The notes beneath the pieces were generated by a model. The model searched no databases. It was given only the letters and a program-made list of their open reading frames with translations, and was not told where the DNA came from. Made by a program: the position numbers and the translations under genes. DNA of 64,000 nt, taken from Apostichopus parvimensis. Lineage: Eukaryota; Echinodermata; Holothuroidea; Aspidochirotida; Stichopodidae. The stretch is taken from positions 1 through 64,000 of the forward strand of contig KN886742.1 of NCBI GenBank assembly GCA_000934455.1, in the 5' to 3' direction. Shown piece by piece: positions 24,975-36,775 of this stretch (the first letter of the stretch is position 1; every line of letters starts with the position of its first letter).

Positions 24975-26479
24975 TTAAAGCTGCAGTTATAACTATTTAA
25001 TTTCTGAATGACCATTGTTTACGGGCCATGTTGCTGTCATTACAGATCATACTGGAGTTTTAAAGTGCTTTGACCTATAAAAGAAGTAAATTTTATGATT
25101 AAATGAATGATTTGATTAAACTGAAGCCAATTTTGTTCTGGATATTTCTGTGGGATCATCAAAATTATGAAGTAGTTGAATAGTCTTAAAACAATAATAA
25201 TATATGCCAAGGTATCATGTACAGCTGCTGCAATAATTCTTCTTTCCTGCATTTTTCCATAAATTTATAAATCGAACATTTTCCATGGGTAACAAATTCA
25301 GTCAATATTAAATGCGAACAATACACACCGTCCTTTGAAAACTCTCGTAAAATTGACCTTTTTTTTTTTCCATCGTTATTAACTATTTATTTATAAAACA
25401 AGAAATTTAAAACTTATAAATTGAATCACCTGGTTTGCTCTTGGTAAATTAATACAATTTAATCATTCGGCAAACAGATGAGTGCAATCTCTCGAGGAAT
25501 TAAAAGTATAACCAAAAACTGTGAATTGAGGCCAGCGAGGAATATGTATACACGTACTACAGTATTATATGTCAAAGACTGGTCATTTCAAATGCACAGT
25601 CAAAGCAGTTGAGTTTTGAGTTGACTGTTAGAAAATGTTTGATGCTAATATTGGATACCAGTTAATTATAATATCAGCCATACTGAAGGCCTTGTATTAA
25701 ATTTATTACATTTACTCGCTAAAATGCGAGTAGATTTTGCTGTTTGCCTGAGTAGAAAAAAGGTACTTTCTCTGCCAGTTGATATTCAAAACATGAACAT
25801 CAAAGTCAAAGTCAATACAGAAATGGTTGTGCGATGTACGTAATTGAAGGACAATGCCAGTCGGAACTTGAGTTTCAACCGGTTCGATTTGTTTTTAATC
25901 ACTCGCATTTTGTCGCTACCGGCTTAAACTACGAAATCCTATAGGCCTGCATGGTCATAAGCAGAGCAGGTGCATGGGATTATTTAAGCCTCATTTGAAA
26001 ATAAAGTAAAATTTCAAAATTGTTTAATTTTTCCACAATGCTCTTTAGTCTTAACATGCAATTAAATAGGCATGCAATGTGAAAAAGGTGCCTGATCAAT
26101 AAGGATAGAAGTTATATAATGTAAATCATTAAAAGTTACCTAAAGTTAAGTTTGTTCCTACAATACTACAAAATTTGAGGAAAATTTAAAGGGGACATCG
26201 ATCAGTAATTGTGTATGAATGTCTGAAAAAAATTATATGATGTTTTTGCGAATTCGGGTGGTTTCGAAGAATTAGTTTTTCTCTTTGTTATGTTTACAAT
26301 ATGTTTTTAATGTAGTAATCATATTAATAATAGAATTCTTCTAGGTCGATCCCTAGTGCAATTTTAATATCGACTAGTATAATCGCTGAAATTACTAACG
26401 TTATTGGTCTAAAAGCATCTGTGCCTGCTCTTTACATTCCAACATATATGATTGACTGCCGAGTGGAATATTATACTTG
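24975..26479. other. Unique AT-rich DNA; CpG block 25790-25960
   Basis: No gene recognised. The stretch 25790-25960 is richer in CpG (GCGATGTACG, CAACCGGTTCG, TTGTCGCTACCGG) and repeat-free, so it is a possible regulatory element. The rest is low-complexity AT-rich DNA. Confidence 0.4.
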
Positions 26480-26724
26480 TATTGTATGTATGTATGTATT
26501 TTTGGTCCTCTCGCAAGCAGGAACTCGCGAAGATGTCATCATTGGCTTATCAAAGCCGCAAGCTGACCGAAGTCAGTCTCTTAGATTCATATTTAACGTC
26601 TATGATTATGAATTGTCAATTGTCAACAACTCTGTAACTGGACAACATACATTATTCTTGGTGTGACTCGAACCGGGGACCTTATGATTGGAAGGCACCG
26701 GCGTTAACCACTGAGCTAGCACTA
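26480..26724 (-). mobile_element. tRNA-derived SINE, near full length (copy B)
   Basis: Reverse-oriented SINE. On the minus strand it starts with a tRNA-like head. An A-box-like word, TAGCTCAGTGGTTAACG, is followed about 30 bases later by a B box, GGTTCGAGTCAC, which are the two internal RNA polymerase III promoter boxes. The tRNA-unrelated body follows with a CTGAC-TTCG-GTCAG hairpin and CCTGC/GCAGG arms, ending in an ATACATACATAC tail (26482-26499 on plus). SINEs of this type use a partner LINE's enzymes. The family's partner is not visible here. The flanks give no clear target duplication. Confidence 0.93.
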
Positions 26725-27309
26725 TGCTTTGAAAGGTTAAAAACCTGCAACATAAATCATAGAGAATAATCTCACTTAATTAAAGAACAAGCTGTATCAA
26801 TGGATCTTATAAATGCTTAGTATATGATTGACAGGTTGTTGCCTCCAAATCTATGATCACTTCTGATTAATTGGTAGTATTATGTGTTACAGTGTAAAAC
26901 ATTGACATCACTGAGCCCTGCTGCTGCTCATATGATTTGAACCTGAACGTGTGGGTTATTTGTACATAGGACTGTATCCAGAAGATTAAAAACTTCTGTT
27001 AAGGTTATCTCGACTCATTTCAAACTTAAGGAAAAGGTTTCCTGTACTTTGGTTGCTGTTTTGTAAACAGTGAACTATTGTTCTGTGTTGTTAAAATTCA
27101 GACAGTTTCCAACTGGTGTTTAAAATTGATGGGTTTATTGATTTTTGGAGGCTGACATTGAAATAATGACCTTTGATGATGTCTCCTGTACATAATGATC
27201 TTGGATGCATTTTGGTTACACTTTGTGGAACTATAGCAAAAGTATATTAGTTTCATACCTGAGACTGTACATACAGTAGTGAGTCTGCATGTGTACTTGG
27301 CATTGTACT
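26725..27309. other. Unique AT-rich DNA, nothing recognised
   Basis: Lies between SINE copy B and the 17-bp minisatellite. No gene or RNA recognised. Confidence 0.5.
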
Positions 27310-27316
27310 CTATATG

Positions 27317-27728
27317 TATACTCATCCTTGGTTTGTACTCGTCCTGGGTTTGTACTCATCCTTGATTTGTACTCATCCTGGGTTTGTACTCATCCTTGAT
27401 TTGTACTCATCCTTGATTTGTACTCATCCTAGGTTTGTACTCATCCTGGATTTGTACTCATCCTAGATTTGTACTCATCCTAGGTTTGTACTCATCCTTG
27501 ATTTGTACTCATCCTGGGTTTGTACTCATCCTTGATTTGTACTCATCCTGGGTTTGTACTCATCCTTGATTTGTACTCATCCTGGGTTTGTACTCATCCT
27601 TGATTTGTACTCATCCTGGGTTTGTACTCATCCATCCTGGATTTGTACTCATCCTGGATTTGTACTCATCCTGGATTTGTACTCATCCTGGATTTGTACT
27701 CAACCTGGGTTTGTACTCATCCTGGATT
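27317..27728 (+). repeat. 17-bp minisatellite, ~24 copies
   Basis: Tandem copies of TTTGTACTCATCCTGGG and variants (TTGA, TAGG and TGGA at the end of the unit). One unit near 27631 has a 4-base CATC duplication. Because 17 is not a multiple of three, all three frames cycle through the same words and give a 17-residue periodic ORF (27554-27769) that is not a gene. High similarity between units points to recent expansion. Confidence 0.95.
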
Positions 27729-28364
27729 TAGAAGTACAGGTACTCATACAAGGTGATCATACTGAATAGTAATGCCGGGGAGAACTTGTTATAAATTATT
27801 TTACTCGTGCTTATAACCTTGAACTAAGTACTCATTGCACAGAAATGTCTACTAGTTATAAGTAGCCTAGATTGTATATAAACTGTTGTCAGCTCCCAAG
27901 GTAGTGTACATATAAGTCTATATTATTGCTGAGGCATTATTAATTCATTGCTTATGACGTAGCATTTATTTCAGTAGTCTTCAATAGATCTGTACACATG
28001 TTACACAACTGATCACTAGTTACATTGACACCTGGGATAATCTTCATTCATTAATTTACAAACAGAGAGAGTTGGTATTTATTTGTGGCAGTGTTGGCCT
28101 TGCAGTGATGCTTATATTTAAAACAGGTGCATATCCTTGTCACCTATCCCACAGAGTTCAAATTAAAGATTGAGTATGGATCTTACAATTAAAGCCTCAT
28201 TTATGCATTCAGTTTCCACCGTCTATTAAACAATATGTTTTTATGTAAAGTAGCGGTACTTAGCCATGGGGATTTGCATAAAATGTGTATACTGTAGCTC
28301 AGCACATATATACAGCGTAAATGTTCAGAGTTACAAACATCAATACATCTGTCTGAATTATTAA
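27729..28364. other. Unique AT-rich DNA, nothing recognised
   Basis: No gene or repeat recognised between the minisatellite and SINE copy C. Confidence 0.5.
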
Positions 28365-28615
28365 AGTATGTATGTATGTATGTATTGCAGATCCTCCTGC
28401 GAACAAGAACTCGCGAAGAAGCCATCATTGGCTAATCAAAGCCGCAAGCTGACCGAAGTCAGTCTCTTATATTCATATTTAATGTCCATGATTATGAAGT
28501 GTTAATTATCAACAACTCTGTAACTGGATGACATACATTAATCTTGGAGTGACTCGAACTCTGGACCTTACAGTGATTGAAAGGCACCGGCGTTAACCAC
28601 TGAGCTAACACTCCT
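28365..28615 (-). mobile_element. tRNA-derived SINE, near full length (copy C)
   Basis: Reverse-oriented second long copy. On the minus strand the head reads TTAGCTCAGTGGTTAACGCC (A box), then GAGTTCGAGTCAC (B box), then the family body with the TTCG-loop hairpin. The tail on the plus strand is five TATG units (28366-28384). It differs from copy B by scattered substitutions and by an altered CCTGC/GCAGG hairpin, so the copies inserted some time ago. The flanks show no clear target duplication. Confidence 0.93.
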
Positions 28616-30830
28616 ATAAGTCAGATTAAATTTCCTAAAGTCCTAAAGATCCTAAAGTCAGATTTAAATTTTGATATTGATTTATAACAAAGAAGGGACG
28701 CAAAGTGTTTGGTGGATTTTTGCTGTCATTCATTTGATCTCACTTTGAATGGCCCGGCTGAAGTTTTGACATAAAAAGAAACATCATGGTGATTGTGTGA
28801 TTATTTACTTAGGTACTCAGTCTAGATTGATTTAGAGTTAGGAATAGGAGTTTTCATGTTAGTAATGGAATGCATATGAGGCTTTAATATAATCCCCTCC
28901 CCCTCCCAACCCCCAAAATTTTGTGAACAATAGCAGCACTGACTGTTCGTTTACCATTCTGTGATTCATTCCCAAGTGTTTCCTTGAATCAATGATTTCT
29001 GGAGGGAACATGCTGGACACTGGTGGATTCGCTGGAAGCTGTTTCCATTCATTAAATATTAACTGAGAGGAGTGTTTTTTTAGACGAAAATATTATGTTC
29101 GACTCTTTTTAGTTTTGATGCATGTAGTGGATTTAAACCAGACTGAATGACTGTTCATTCAGTTATGAGTACCATGCGGATAAAATTGTACCAACGTTAA
29201 GTCATATTACTCTCTGTTAATTGTGTGCCATATTGGAGCACATTGATGCGTTTGACATAAATTATTTCCAACAGATAACAGATGGAAATGGATATAATAT
29301 ACAGCATGCCTAAAGGTCGGGGGGGGGGGGGGGGTGATTCATATAATTCTCTATTATTCATGCTCTATGCATAGAATGCATAGAGAATGCATCCTGGCAC
29401 TTTAAGAAGCTAGCTTGGAAACTGACGCCTTGTTAAACACTTACATATGTACATAATATTTAAAGTAACAATTCACTTATTCAATCTATGCGATATCTTC
29501 GGAAAAGCTGAGAGGGTCTAGGATAAATTACATATGCAATGGAATAGTCTCATTTAATTTAATACATATGTAGGAAATGTAGATTATTTGAAGTATAAAG
29601 TATGTTGACTTCGACAGCTTTGAAATTTGCTCTTGAGCACTGGACGAGATGGATGGAAGGAAGTGTCGAAATGAAAAATTTCCCAACTTGTCATTTAAAT
29701 TTTAATCTCTATTAATGCAGTGTGTATATATATCTATATATAGCCAGTAAATAACTTCTCTCAGCTAGTTGCATCTATCTTCTATTCAAATGTATGCACT
29801 CATGTATATTGAAATTAATAGAGACCTGTAGAACTGCACTTAGAAAGGGTACAGTATATTAATTGTGTCTTTCAGAACACTTTTCAATTTGGTCGTCACC
29901 AGGGGCGCAGTACAATGGCATAAATTGGCTCAGTAATCCAACAATTCCAACAATTCCAGTGCTGCGGGGGGGGGGAGGTGCGGAGGGAGGGGGGCTTTGA
30001 ATGATGTGGCAAATTGGCCCCTTTCATGAAACTAACATCTATAGCGATCAAGTTATGAATGAATTAAACATTCGCTTAATCTCTGGCGATCGGCCAAAAT
30101 TTGGCAATAACAGTATATTGTCATGGTTGCATCATGGCTATTTTCTACACAGTAGTAACACAAGGAGATCCAATAGACTGTCAAGATTAGATGCATAATG
30201 AGGCTTTAATAATGCGCATTAAATTTTAAAGTTAATGCAAAACATGTATTTGTGGATCGAAAGGGAGTCTAATAGTGAGATCTCTTGCAATCTTTCTTTA
30301 AATAGTGGTTATATATTACAGGCTTGAGAAACAAGTGCAGACCACACTCAAAAAGCTTCTCTTTAAGGTACTATACATATAGTGCTGCAAATTAGTAATA
30401 TAAAGCTCTGTATAATAGCTCACATATTTGTTCAGTGGCCTATTCAATGTTGCCATGACAACCAAATTTGTTCACATAGTGATGTCATGTGACCATACTT
30501 TGTGAATAATGAGTATTAGTATTATTATTATAAAGTATTACATTTAGAATGCATAAAATAATGCATAATTGTCCAATTACACTTGTGGTAACATTATGCA
30601 ATGTGTATTCAGTTTGATACAATCCGATTGGATTGAGAACGTGACTTTTGTCTACCTGTTTTCTCAGAACAGACTTATTTTTTTAATGCGGGTTGAGTTT
30701 GTGACATAATGATACATTCTTCGAGTATCTTTATCATCTGTGCTGTTTTTTTCTTGTTTTTTTTCTCCCTTTTTCTGCCTTTTATTGTCTTCTGCCTCTT
30801 GGAAAATTATCAATCTCTTTTCTTTTCAAG
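28616..30830. other. Unique AT-rich DNA with G runs
   Basis: No gene recognised. Contains the 16-base G tract (29319-29334) and a G-rich patch (29964-29997). At 29893 a word ACCAGGGGCGCAG resembles a hAT-type transposon end, but no matching inverted end was found. ORF 30001-30198 has no motif. Confidence 0.5.
29319..29334 (+). repeat. Poly(G) tract, 16 bases
   Basis: The longest G homopolymer in the window, flanked by GTC and TGATTC. Confidence 0.9.
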
Positions 30831-30915
30831 AAGAACGAGACGAAGAAGTCGGGTAAATCATGTCGGATCTAGCGATCCTGGCAGATGCTTTCGTGGACTC
30901 TTCATCAGTAGATGA
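30831..30915 (+). CDS. Candidate terminal coding exon, Arg-rich
   Basis: A long pyrimidine tract (30738-30828) ends in TTTTCAAG, an excellent acceptor. If entered after a phase-2 donor, as at 18757, the frame reads RTRRRSRVNHVG, then SSDPGRCFRG, and stops at TGA 30913-30915. An AATAAA polyadenylation signal follows 71 bases later (30986-30991), with a GT-poor but plausible 3' end. Entered in phase 0 it would read KNETKKSGKSCRI and stop earlier. I recognise no family. The acceptor is the strongest evidence. The remainder could be chance. Confidence 0.2.
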
Positions 30916-30985
30916 ATGTGTTAACATGTATACCGTCTATGCCATTGATCATGAAGTATTGTTGATTGACATGAAACGTATTTTT

Positions 30986-30991
30986 AATAAA
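30986..30991 (+). terminator. Candidate polyadenylation signal
   Basis: Canonical AATAAA downstream of the open frame at 30831-30915. AATAAA is common in AT-rich DNA. Only its position after a strong acceptor and short frame makes it notable. Confidence 0.2.
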
Positions 30992-30999
30992 AGCTGACA

Positions 31000-31655
31000 A
31001 CTGATAAGTTCAGAAACGTCTTCCAGATGGCAGAAACGCAATAAATCGTGAAGGAGTGAAACATACTTAAAATTAAGGTTCAAACTCTTCTTTTTCCCCC
31101 CGATGTGTGAACTGTTTGAAATATTAATGTATGGAAGAAGGTTGTTAATGTTGCATTTAAAATTCTCGTAAGTAAGATCAAAGTTATGATATAGTGGTTA
31201 TAATAACTGTATCTAGTTATTGACAAGTTCTCAAAGTGGAAACGGCAGAAATGTTTAGAATATGATGGCATCTCGATTTTGTGGTGGCCGTAAAAGTCTC
31301 CTCTTAATTAAGCATGCAGAATGTTGCACCCCAGGTGCGGGAGAAAAGGCATTAGAACTGTGTAAACAGCAATTTGATTTATTAACAACTGTACAACATA
31401 TGCGTCAGCCGCATCAGCATACATCATGTTACCTTTGGATACTTATGAAATAGTGAAATTCTCAAACTCGGTGTTAAAAGATATTTTTGTACTCTTAAAA
31501 TGAAATCTTTGCCCTGTGTTTTTCCTCCACTTTTTAGAGAAAATGGTAACCTGATCCATTTACTTCATTCAAACTTGGTTCGGTGAAATCCTTTAATCAA
31601 ATCTTGATATTACTTCAATCTTACTTTGGTGTTCCTTTAATCTGATTTATCCCAG
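31000..31655. other. Unique AT-rich DNA, nothing recognised
   Basis: No gene or repeat recognised. A 63-codon plus-strand frame at 31262-31453 (MMASRFCGGRKSLLL...) has no known motif. Confidence 0.5.
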
Positions 31656-31659
31656 CAAG

Positions 31660-32122
31660 TAGTAGCAGTAGTAGTAGTAGTAGTATAAGTGGTAGTGGTA
31701 GTAGTAGTAGTAGTAGCAGTAGCAGTAGCAGTATAGTAGTATCAGTGGTAGTAGTAGTAGTAGTAGTATTAGCAGTAGCAGTAGCAGTGGTAGTAGCAGT
31801 GGTAGTGGTAGTGGTAGTAGTAGTAGTCGCAGTAGAAGCAGTAGAAGTAGTAGTAGTAGAGGTAGTAGTAATATTAATAGTAGTAGTGGTAGTAGTGGTA
31901 GAAGTGGTAGTGGTAGTAGTGGTAGTAGTGGTAGTAGTGGTAGTAGTAGTAGTAGTTGTAGTAGTAGTTGTAGTAGTGGTAGTAGTAATAGTAGTAGTAG
32001 TAGTGGTAGTAGTAGTAGTTGTAGTAGTAGTAGAGGTAGTAGTAATAGTGTTAGTAGTACTTAGTAGTAGTAGTAGTAGAGGTATAGTAGTAATAGTAGT
32101 AGTAGTAGTAGTGGTAGTAGTG

Positions 32123-32154
<32 letters not shown>

Positions 32155-32355
32155 TGTAGTAGTAGTAGAGGTATAGTAGTAGTATTAGTAGTACTTAGTA
32201 GTAGTAGTAGTAGTAGAGGTATAGTAGTAATAGTAGTAATAGTAGTAGTAGTAGTGGTAGTAGTGGTAGTAGTAGTAATAGTAGTAGTACTAGTAGTAGT
32301 AGTGGTAGTAGTGGTAGTATTGGTAGTAGTGGTAGTAGTGGTAGTAGTAGAAGTT
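31660..32355 (+). repeat. Long AGT-type trinucleotide microsatellite, ~700 bp
   Basis: Nearly continuous GTA/AGT triplets with GTG, GCA and GTT variants. The plus strand is almost free of C except in the first 200 bases. An inner block with AGTACTTAGTAGT followed by AGAGGTATAGTAGTAATAG appears twice (about 32055-32095 and 32190-32235), showing a duplication of about 138 bp within the array. The poly-valine frames (31745-32176 and 32254-32493) are translations of the repeat. Confidence 0.97.
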
Positions 32356-33029
32356 AGAAAAATTTGGTGCCTTTCAGAATTAAAGACTCAAATGGACAGA
32401 ACCTACTGTAAAAATAAGCCTACAACTTGTAAAGAATTGCTGGAAGTATACAGTAGGTCCCCTTGGTTACAATCAGCATGTTGTCACAATTGACAACATG
32501 TTTAACATCATCTGATCATCATCACCATGAGGATCATGTACAGTATGTGAATTCCCCTGTAAACCTAATTGGCATACCTCTCAATCTGAGGTTATTTTAA
32601 GAGGTAACAGCTCATGTAAAGTGTTAGTGAATTTACTGCTCTGAGGCACTTACATTGCTTGTGATGGGGATATGTGAAGGATTGTTATTCGAAGGGGGAA
32701 AATTAAGAGACATAACTTTATTAGTGTGTCTATTACGTTTAGCCTTGAGACATATTCATTAAGTAGCTGATTCAGTTGCATGCAGATCTAATAGATTATA
32801 CATGCTTGGTGTATGTTGGCAACACAGGAGCTTGCAGGCAGAACAATCTCTTACAATTTAATCTTTTATAAGAAAATGTTATAATTGCTTTAAACCAAGG
32901 AAATAAATTGTAATAATTTTTGTTTTTGATTCTGAACACTTCACTGCTCTATGCATTGTACCCTGTGAATAAACTTCTTATATATAGTTCCAACATTATT
33001 ACATCACTGCTTGTTTAATCTTGATATGA
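32356..33029. other. Unique AT-rich DNA, nothing recognised
   Basis: At 32476-32502 a TGTTGTCACAATTGACAACA perfect inverted repeat (10-bp arms, no spacer) lies just after the microsatellite. Otherwise nothing recognised. Confidence 0.5.
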
Positions 33030-33500
33030 ACTTGGCGCGATCACTGCATTTGTTAAATGTCATCCACGATGCATCAAAAGATGAAAGATGTTGCAAGCAA
33101 TTTCCTCTTGAATCCTTCATGTGCCATTCCTGATCTATCTCCTTACATTAGGTCCTCAATAATATTGTTTTTTCCAAATGTAAATTGCACGATCAACTTA
33201 ACTTTCTCCGACAAAGTTCCGCGAGAGACAATCTAGATACAGACGTTTCGCAAGTATCGAATGTCAGAAATGTTCCGAGTACTTTATGATGATGGTCCTT
33301 GGCATATTAAATACTGCCCTGTAAATCAACTTCAAGAGCTCTCTGTAGGAAGCTTCTCGACAGTGACTTGTAGCCTATGGTGATCATGATGATTTTACAG
33401 AGTGAGTGTATTAAGGGAGTTGCAGGGTATCGAGTGTATTTACACATCGTCTAGCCCACTGGTAAATTCAATACGGTTTCTGTCCATGCTGGTTTTTCCT
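33030..33500. promoter_or_regulatory. CpG-containing unique block, possible regulatory DNA
   Basis: Repeat-free, with clustered CpGs (TTGGCGCGATCAC, TTCCGCGAGAGAC, GACGTTTCGCAAG, TATCGAGTG). No open frame is convincing. Candidate enhancer by composition only. Confidence 0.25.
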
Positions 33501-34039
33501 TGAATGCCTCATTAACGGTTGGATGAAACTGAGAACTGTCGGTGCAATAATTTGACACTTTATTTCATGTCCATTTTCAAATTATGGCTTTCTTGTGTTT
33601 TGTGTGTTTGCTTCCTCCCTTCCAACCCCCCCCCTCCCTCTCCCCCAACCTTTCACCCACTTTGTTGTGGTGTTGAATGACAGTAGATTCTGTAACGTTT
33701 ATTGATATGGCTATATAGGCCTTAAAGTGTCTATCATGTAGTTGTTTTATGTTAGGAAAAATTATTTTCTATACCATTGTTATCATTGTTTGATTGTGAG
33801 GCACTTGTGTGGGAAAAACCGTCTCCACAAAGAATATCAAAATTTTAAACCCCAAAACATCCAGCAGGTACGTTTTTACACAATTATGGGTTAAGACTAT
33901 ATATAGTTCCATTAAAGTTCCATAAAAGTGTAAATGAAGAATTTCTCAAGAAAATCATCCAGGTTGCAACTAGTGGGAGGATTCTATTATTATGCATTAT
34001 ATAGAATGCATTACATCATGCACTATTTTCAGTTCTTTA
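33501..34039. other. Unique DNA, one isolated splice-donor match
   Basis: CAG|GTACGT at 33868 is a strong donor, preceded by two open frames of 20-25 codons, but no clear acceptor or start defines an exon. A C-rich run lies at 33625-33650. Confidence 0.4.
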
Positions 34040-34350
34040 TTAAAAGTCTATGACGCTCCCCAACATCGTTTATTACAAAAAAAAAGGAACGAGGGAAAAA
34101 TTAGTTGGGCTTCTTCTAGCTGCGATCGTCTGTTTTATTTAATTGGTCCCCGCACCCTGTGTCAAAGCAGCTGTTGGTATTTCATTAACGAAATTATGAC
34201 TGATGGTTGCCACATCCCACCAGACCTCTGCATTCGATCGTGTAGTGTCAATCAAAGCATTTCAGTGAATGCTATCAGCATTGATATTTTCTTCGAAGGT
34301 CAAAATATGGAAGCAAATTTATCAGCAGATGGTGATCATGCATCCTCTCC
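34040..34350. promoter_or_regulatory. CpG-containing unique block, possible regulatory DNA
   Basis: Non-repetitive and compositionally distinct (AGCTGCGATCGTCTG, CATTCGATCGTGTAG), inside a 122-codon plus-strand open frame (33992-34360). The translated product has no recognisable domain and its start is inside AT-rich DNA, so I favour a conserved non-coding element over a gene. Confidence 0.3.
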
Positions 34351-35905
34351 ACTGTGTTAAGGATATTCTGTATTTTAATTATAAATTACATAGACTATAT
34401 GGTCAAATTAATGAGCAGATTTGGCAATGAAGGACTACAGGACTAACGTGGAGTGACCTTAGACCAGAAGGGGTGAAGAAGGGGGGAGGGGGAGGCAGGG
34501 GACTAGTTCCATATTCTTTACCCCTTTACAACCCTCTCCCACCTTAAAAAAAGAAAGGAAGAATGAACAAAAAGAAAATATGAAAACATAACACTTTAAG
34601 TTGAACCCCGTTAAAATTATATGATTACACAACCATGGGATCAAACATCAGCAACCTAATCAAACTCCCAATTAATTCACAGACTACTACTTTAAGCTAA
34701 ACTTCCAATATACTGAATTTATTACAACTTGAAAAGTCCTTGAAAAAATGTTTTGATTGAAATTTGAAGTATTCACTATGTAAGGTAGTTTTTAAAAAAA
34801 AAAAAAGAAGCTGCGTTTATGATTGTATAGCAGTATATTTAAGTGAGTGAAACATGTTTCAGGCATAATTCACTCATCTCATGTGTTTCTCATCAAATTC
34901 CTCTCATGTTCAATGATGTCATTTTCCTCATATGTCAAACTCTCCCCCCCCCCCCCGAGGGATCTATATCTTTTCAAGGATGGACAACATTTTGTGATAA
35001 TATTTGGTACTTGTTGCCTCACAGTAACAGTTTAGAGTTTCATGTAAAAAAATATACCTAAATAAAAAAACTTGTACAATGCGGATGAGAAAATCAAAGG
35101 AAAAGACCAACCATAGAAAAGTATTAAACTTGATTTAATGAGGCATTGCCTTCCTGGCATATCACGCCGATGGAAGTTATATTGGTGACAGATATTTAAT
35201 TAGAGAGTGACGGCTAAATGCATCATTATGGCAGACTTAACACATGTTTTTGTTTCTCTTAGAGTAGTGAAGGTCCTTCAACTTGGTTTTCAGGCACACA
35301 TAGATCAGTAATGTAGAGTTTAATTAAAGTGCTGTACATAACTGTGAGTTATCTTAATTTGTAGAGCTGCAATCATTGTCAAAGATAAATATATATTTAT
35401 TTGTAAGTAAGTACGTTCTTTTTATTATTTACTTTTTTTGGCACTGCTAGCGTTGTGATCTATATATATTCTCCAGGGTGAAATTATGGTTTCCAGGAAC
35501 TGGGGCCCCTTTTATGAAATGTGGTTCCTAGTTTAATGGGGATTTTGGTGGGACTATGGACTATTTGATCAGTGTAAACTATAGGGCCCCATTTGGCAAA
35601 ATTTATCATCTATCGTGTAAAACTCCTTTTGATAGATCTATATAACAATCAAGCAAACTAAACAAGTCGCATACATGCATGATTTATATGAAAGAAGTTG
35701 CTTTTGAGAGTTGTCGATTGACTGGGTGCTAGTGAGCGTGAAAAAAAAGACTTCTGTCTTAATATCTTCCCAATGATTCTAAGGGGACTTTCAGCCAAGA
35801 TTTGGGGCCCCTGTCCCACTTATAATTCAACCTTGTTGGCTTATTCGACTGGAAGATTTCCTCCAAAGGGGACTACTTTCATGCATCATAACTTGAGCCA
35901 GTACT
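34351..35905. other. Unique AT-rich DNA, no supported gene
   Basis: It contains a G-rich run (34479-34500), a 13-base C run (34944-34956) and a small CpG patch (35160-35215). Between 35500 and 35815 the word GGGGCCCC or GGGCCCC occurs three times, which may mark a degraded mobile element whose ends I cannot find. Confidence 0.4.
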
Positions 35906-35908
35906 AAC

Positions 35909-35912
35909 TCTC

Positions 35913-35945
<33 letters not shown>

Positions 35946-35946
35946 A
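35909..35946 (+). repeat. CTGT tetranucleotide microsatellite
   Basis: Eight to nine CTGT units flanked by CTCTCT and a TAGATCTCTCTCTCC tail. The RQTDRQTD motif in the minus-strand frame 35827-36108 is its translation. The rest of that frame (MLTGDLPVVFSQPVSHYGST...) is hydrophilic and non-repetitive but matches nothing I know. Confidence 0.95.
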
Positions 35947-36775
35947 GATCTCTCTCTCCTTCTGTTCCCTAGAAGCTTTATTCTGTTTATCACTTAGACA
36001 ATCATTATACAGTCCTTGACAACAGGCCACAGCATCCCTATCATCGTGGGTAGATCCGTAATGTGAAACTGGCTGTGAAAACACGACAGGCAGATCCCCC
36101 GTTAACATGTATGTAAAGAGAACGATCTTTAATGCATACAGATATTTATCACGTCTTCTTTACAAGATTGAAAAATTATGCAAAAATTATTCGACGGAAG
36201 ACGTTCATGGAGACATTACGGTCTAGATTAGCTTTCTATATTGGAACTCATTTGAAGGTTTCTTTTCAAGGAAATGTTTTTTGGTCTGTTAGATAATGCT
36301 CCATTTTTGCATTCATCACGTCCTATCATATGCCTATCAGTGTCATGATATTTCTATGCCTCTACCATAAATTTGATATTTGAGATAGCATATCAGTCCC
36401 ACTTTAAATTCCATTTAAATTTGCCTATCATTGAGATATTTAAAGAGCAGTTCTAAGAGTACATTCATATACATGCTTAATGTGGTCAGTAAATGGGCCA
36501 GTCATTCTGAAAGGCTACACTTGATGGCATTCCTTCTGCATCTATAGACAATGGATGGACATGTCCTCCTATAGTATCAGGCTATACTGCTGAAGTTAGT
36601 ACTTCATCTTAGAATCCCCGGACTGTAGGCTTACATCTACAGTTGATGGTACTTATTTCAACATGTACTGATGTGATATAAAATATAATATGAAAGTATG
36701 ATGTTGTCTTCCGGTACATCTTAAGAAGATGACAGTATTTCATCATGTCCTCCTTCCTGTAGAACACAGTAAATG
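35947..36775. other. Unique DNA, nothing recognised
   Basis: No gene recognised. The last part (36700-36775) shows decayed words of the following minisatellite (TGTCTTCCGGTACATCT). Confidence 0.4.

Noticed and set aside
27554-27769. Periodic 71-codon frame (CTHPGFVLILDLYSS)
   Set aside because: A 17-bp repeat cycles through all three frames; no protein selection is needed to explain it.
29890-30000. hAT-like end (CAGGGGCGCAG)
   Set aside because: No inverted partner or 8-bp duplication found on either side.
31745-32493. Two poly-valine open frames (143 and 79 codons)
   Set aside because: They are direct translations of the AGT/GTA microsatellite.
33800-33867. Possible exon before the CAG|GTACGT donor
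   Set aside because: Two frames are open, the acceptor is weak and no start codon or neighbour exon supports it.
35500-35815. Mobile element marked by GGGGCCCC words
   Set aside because: Three short words without definable ends, inverted repeats or target duplication.
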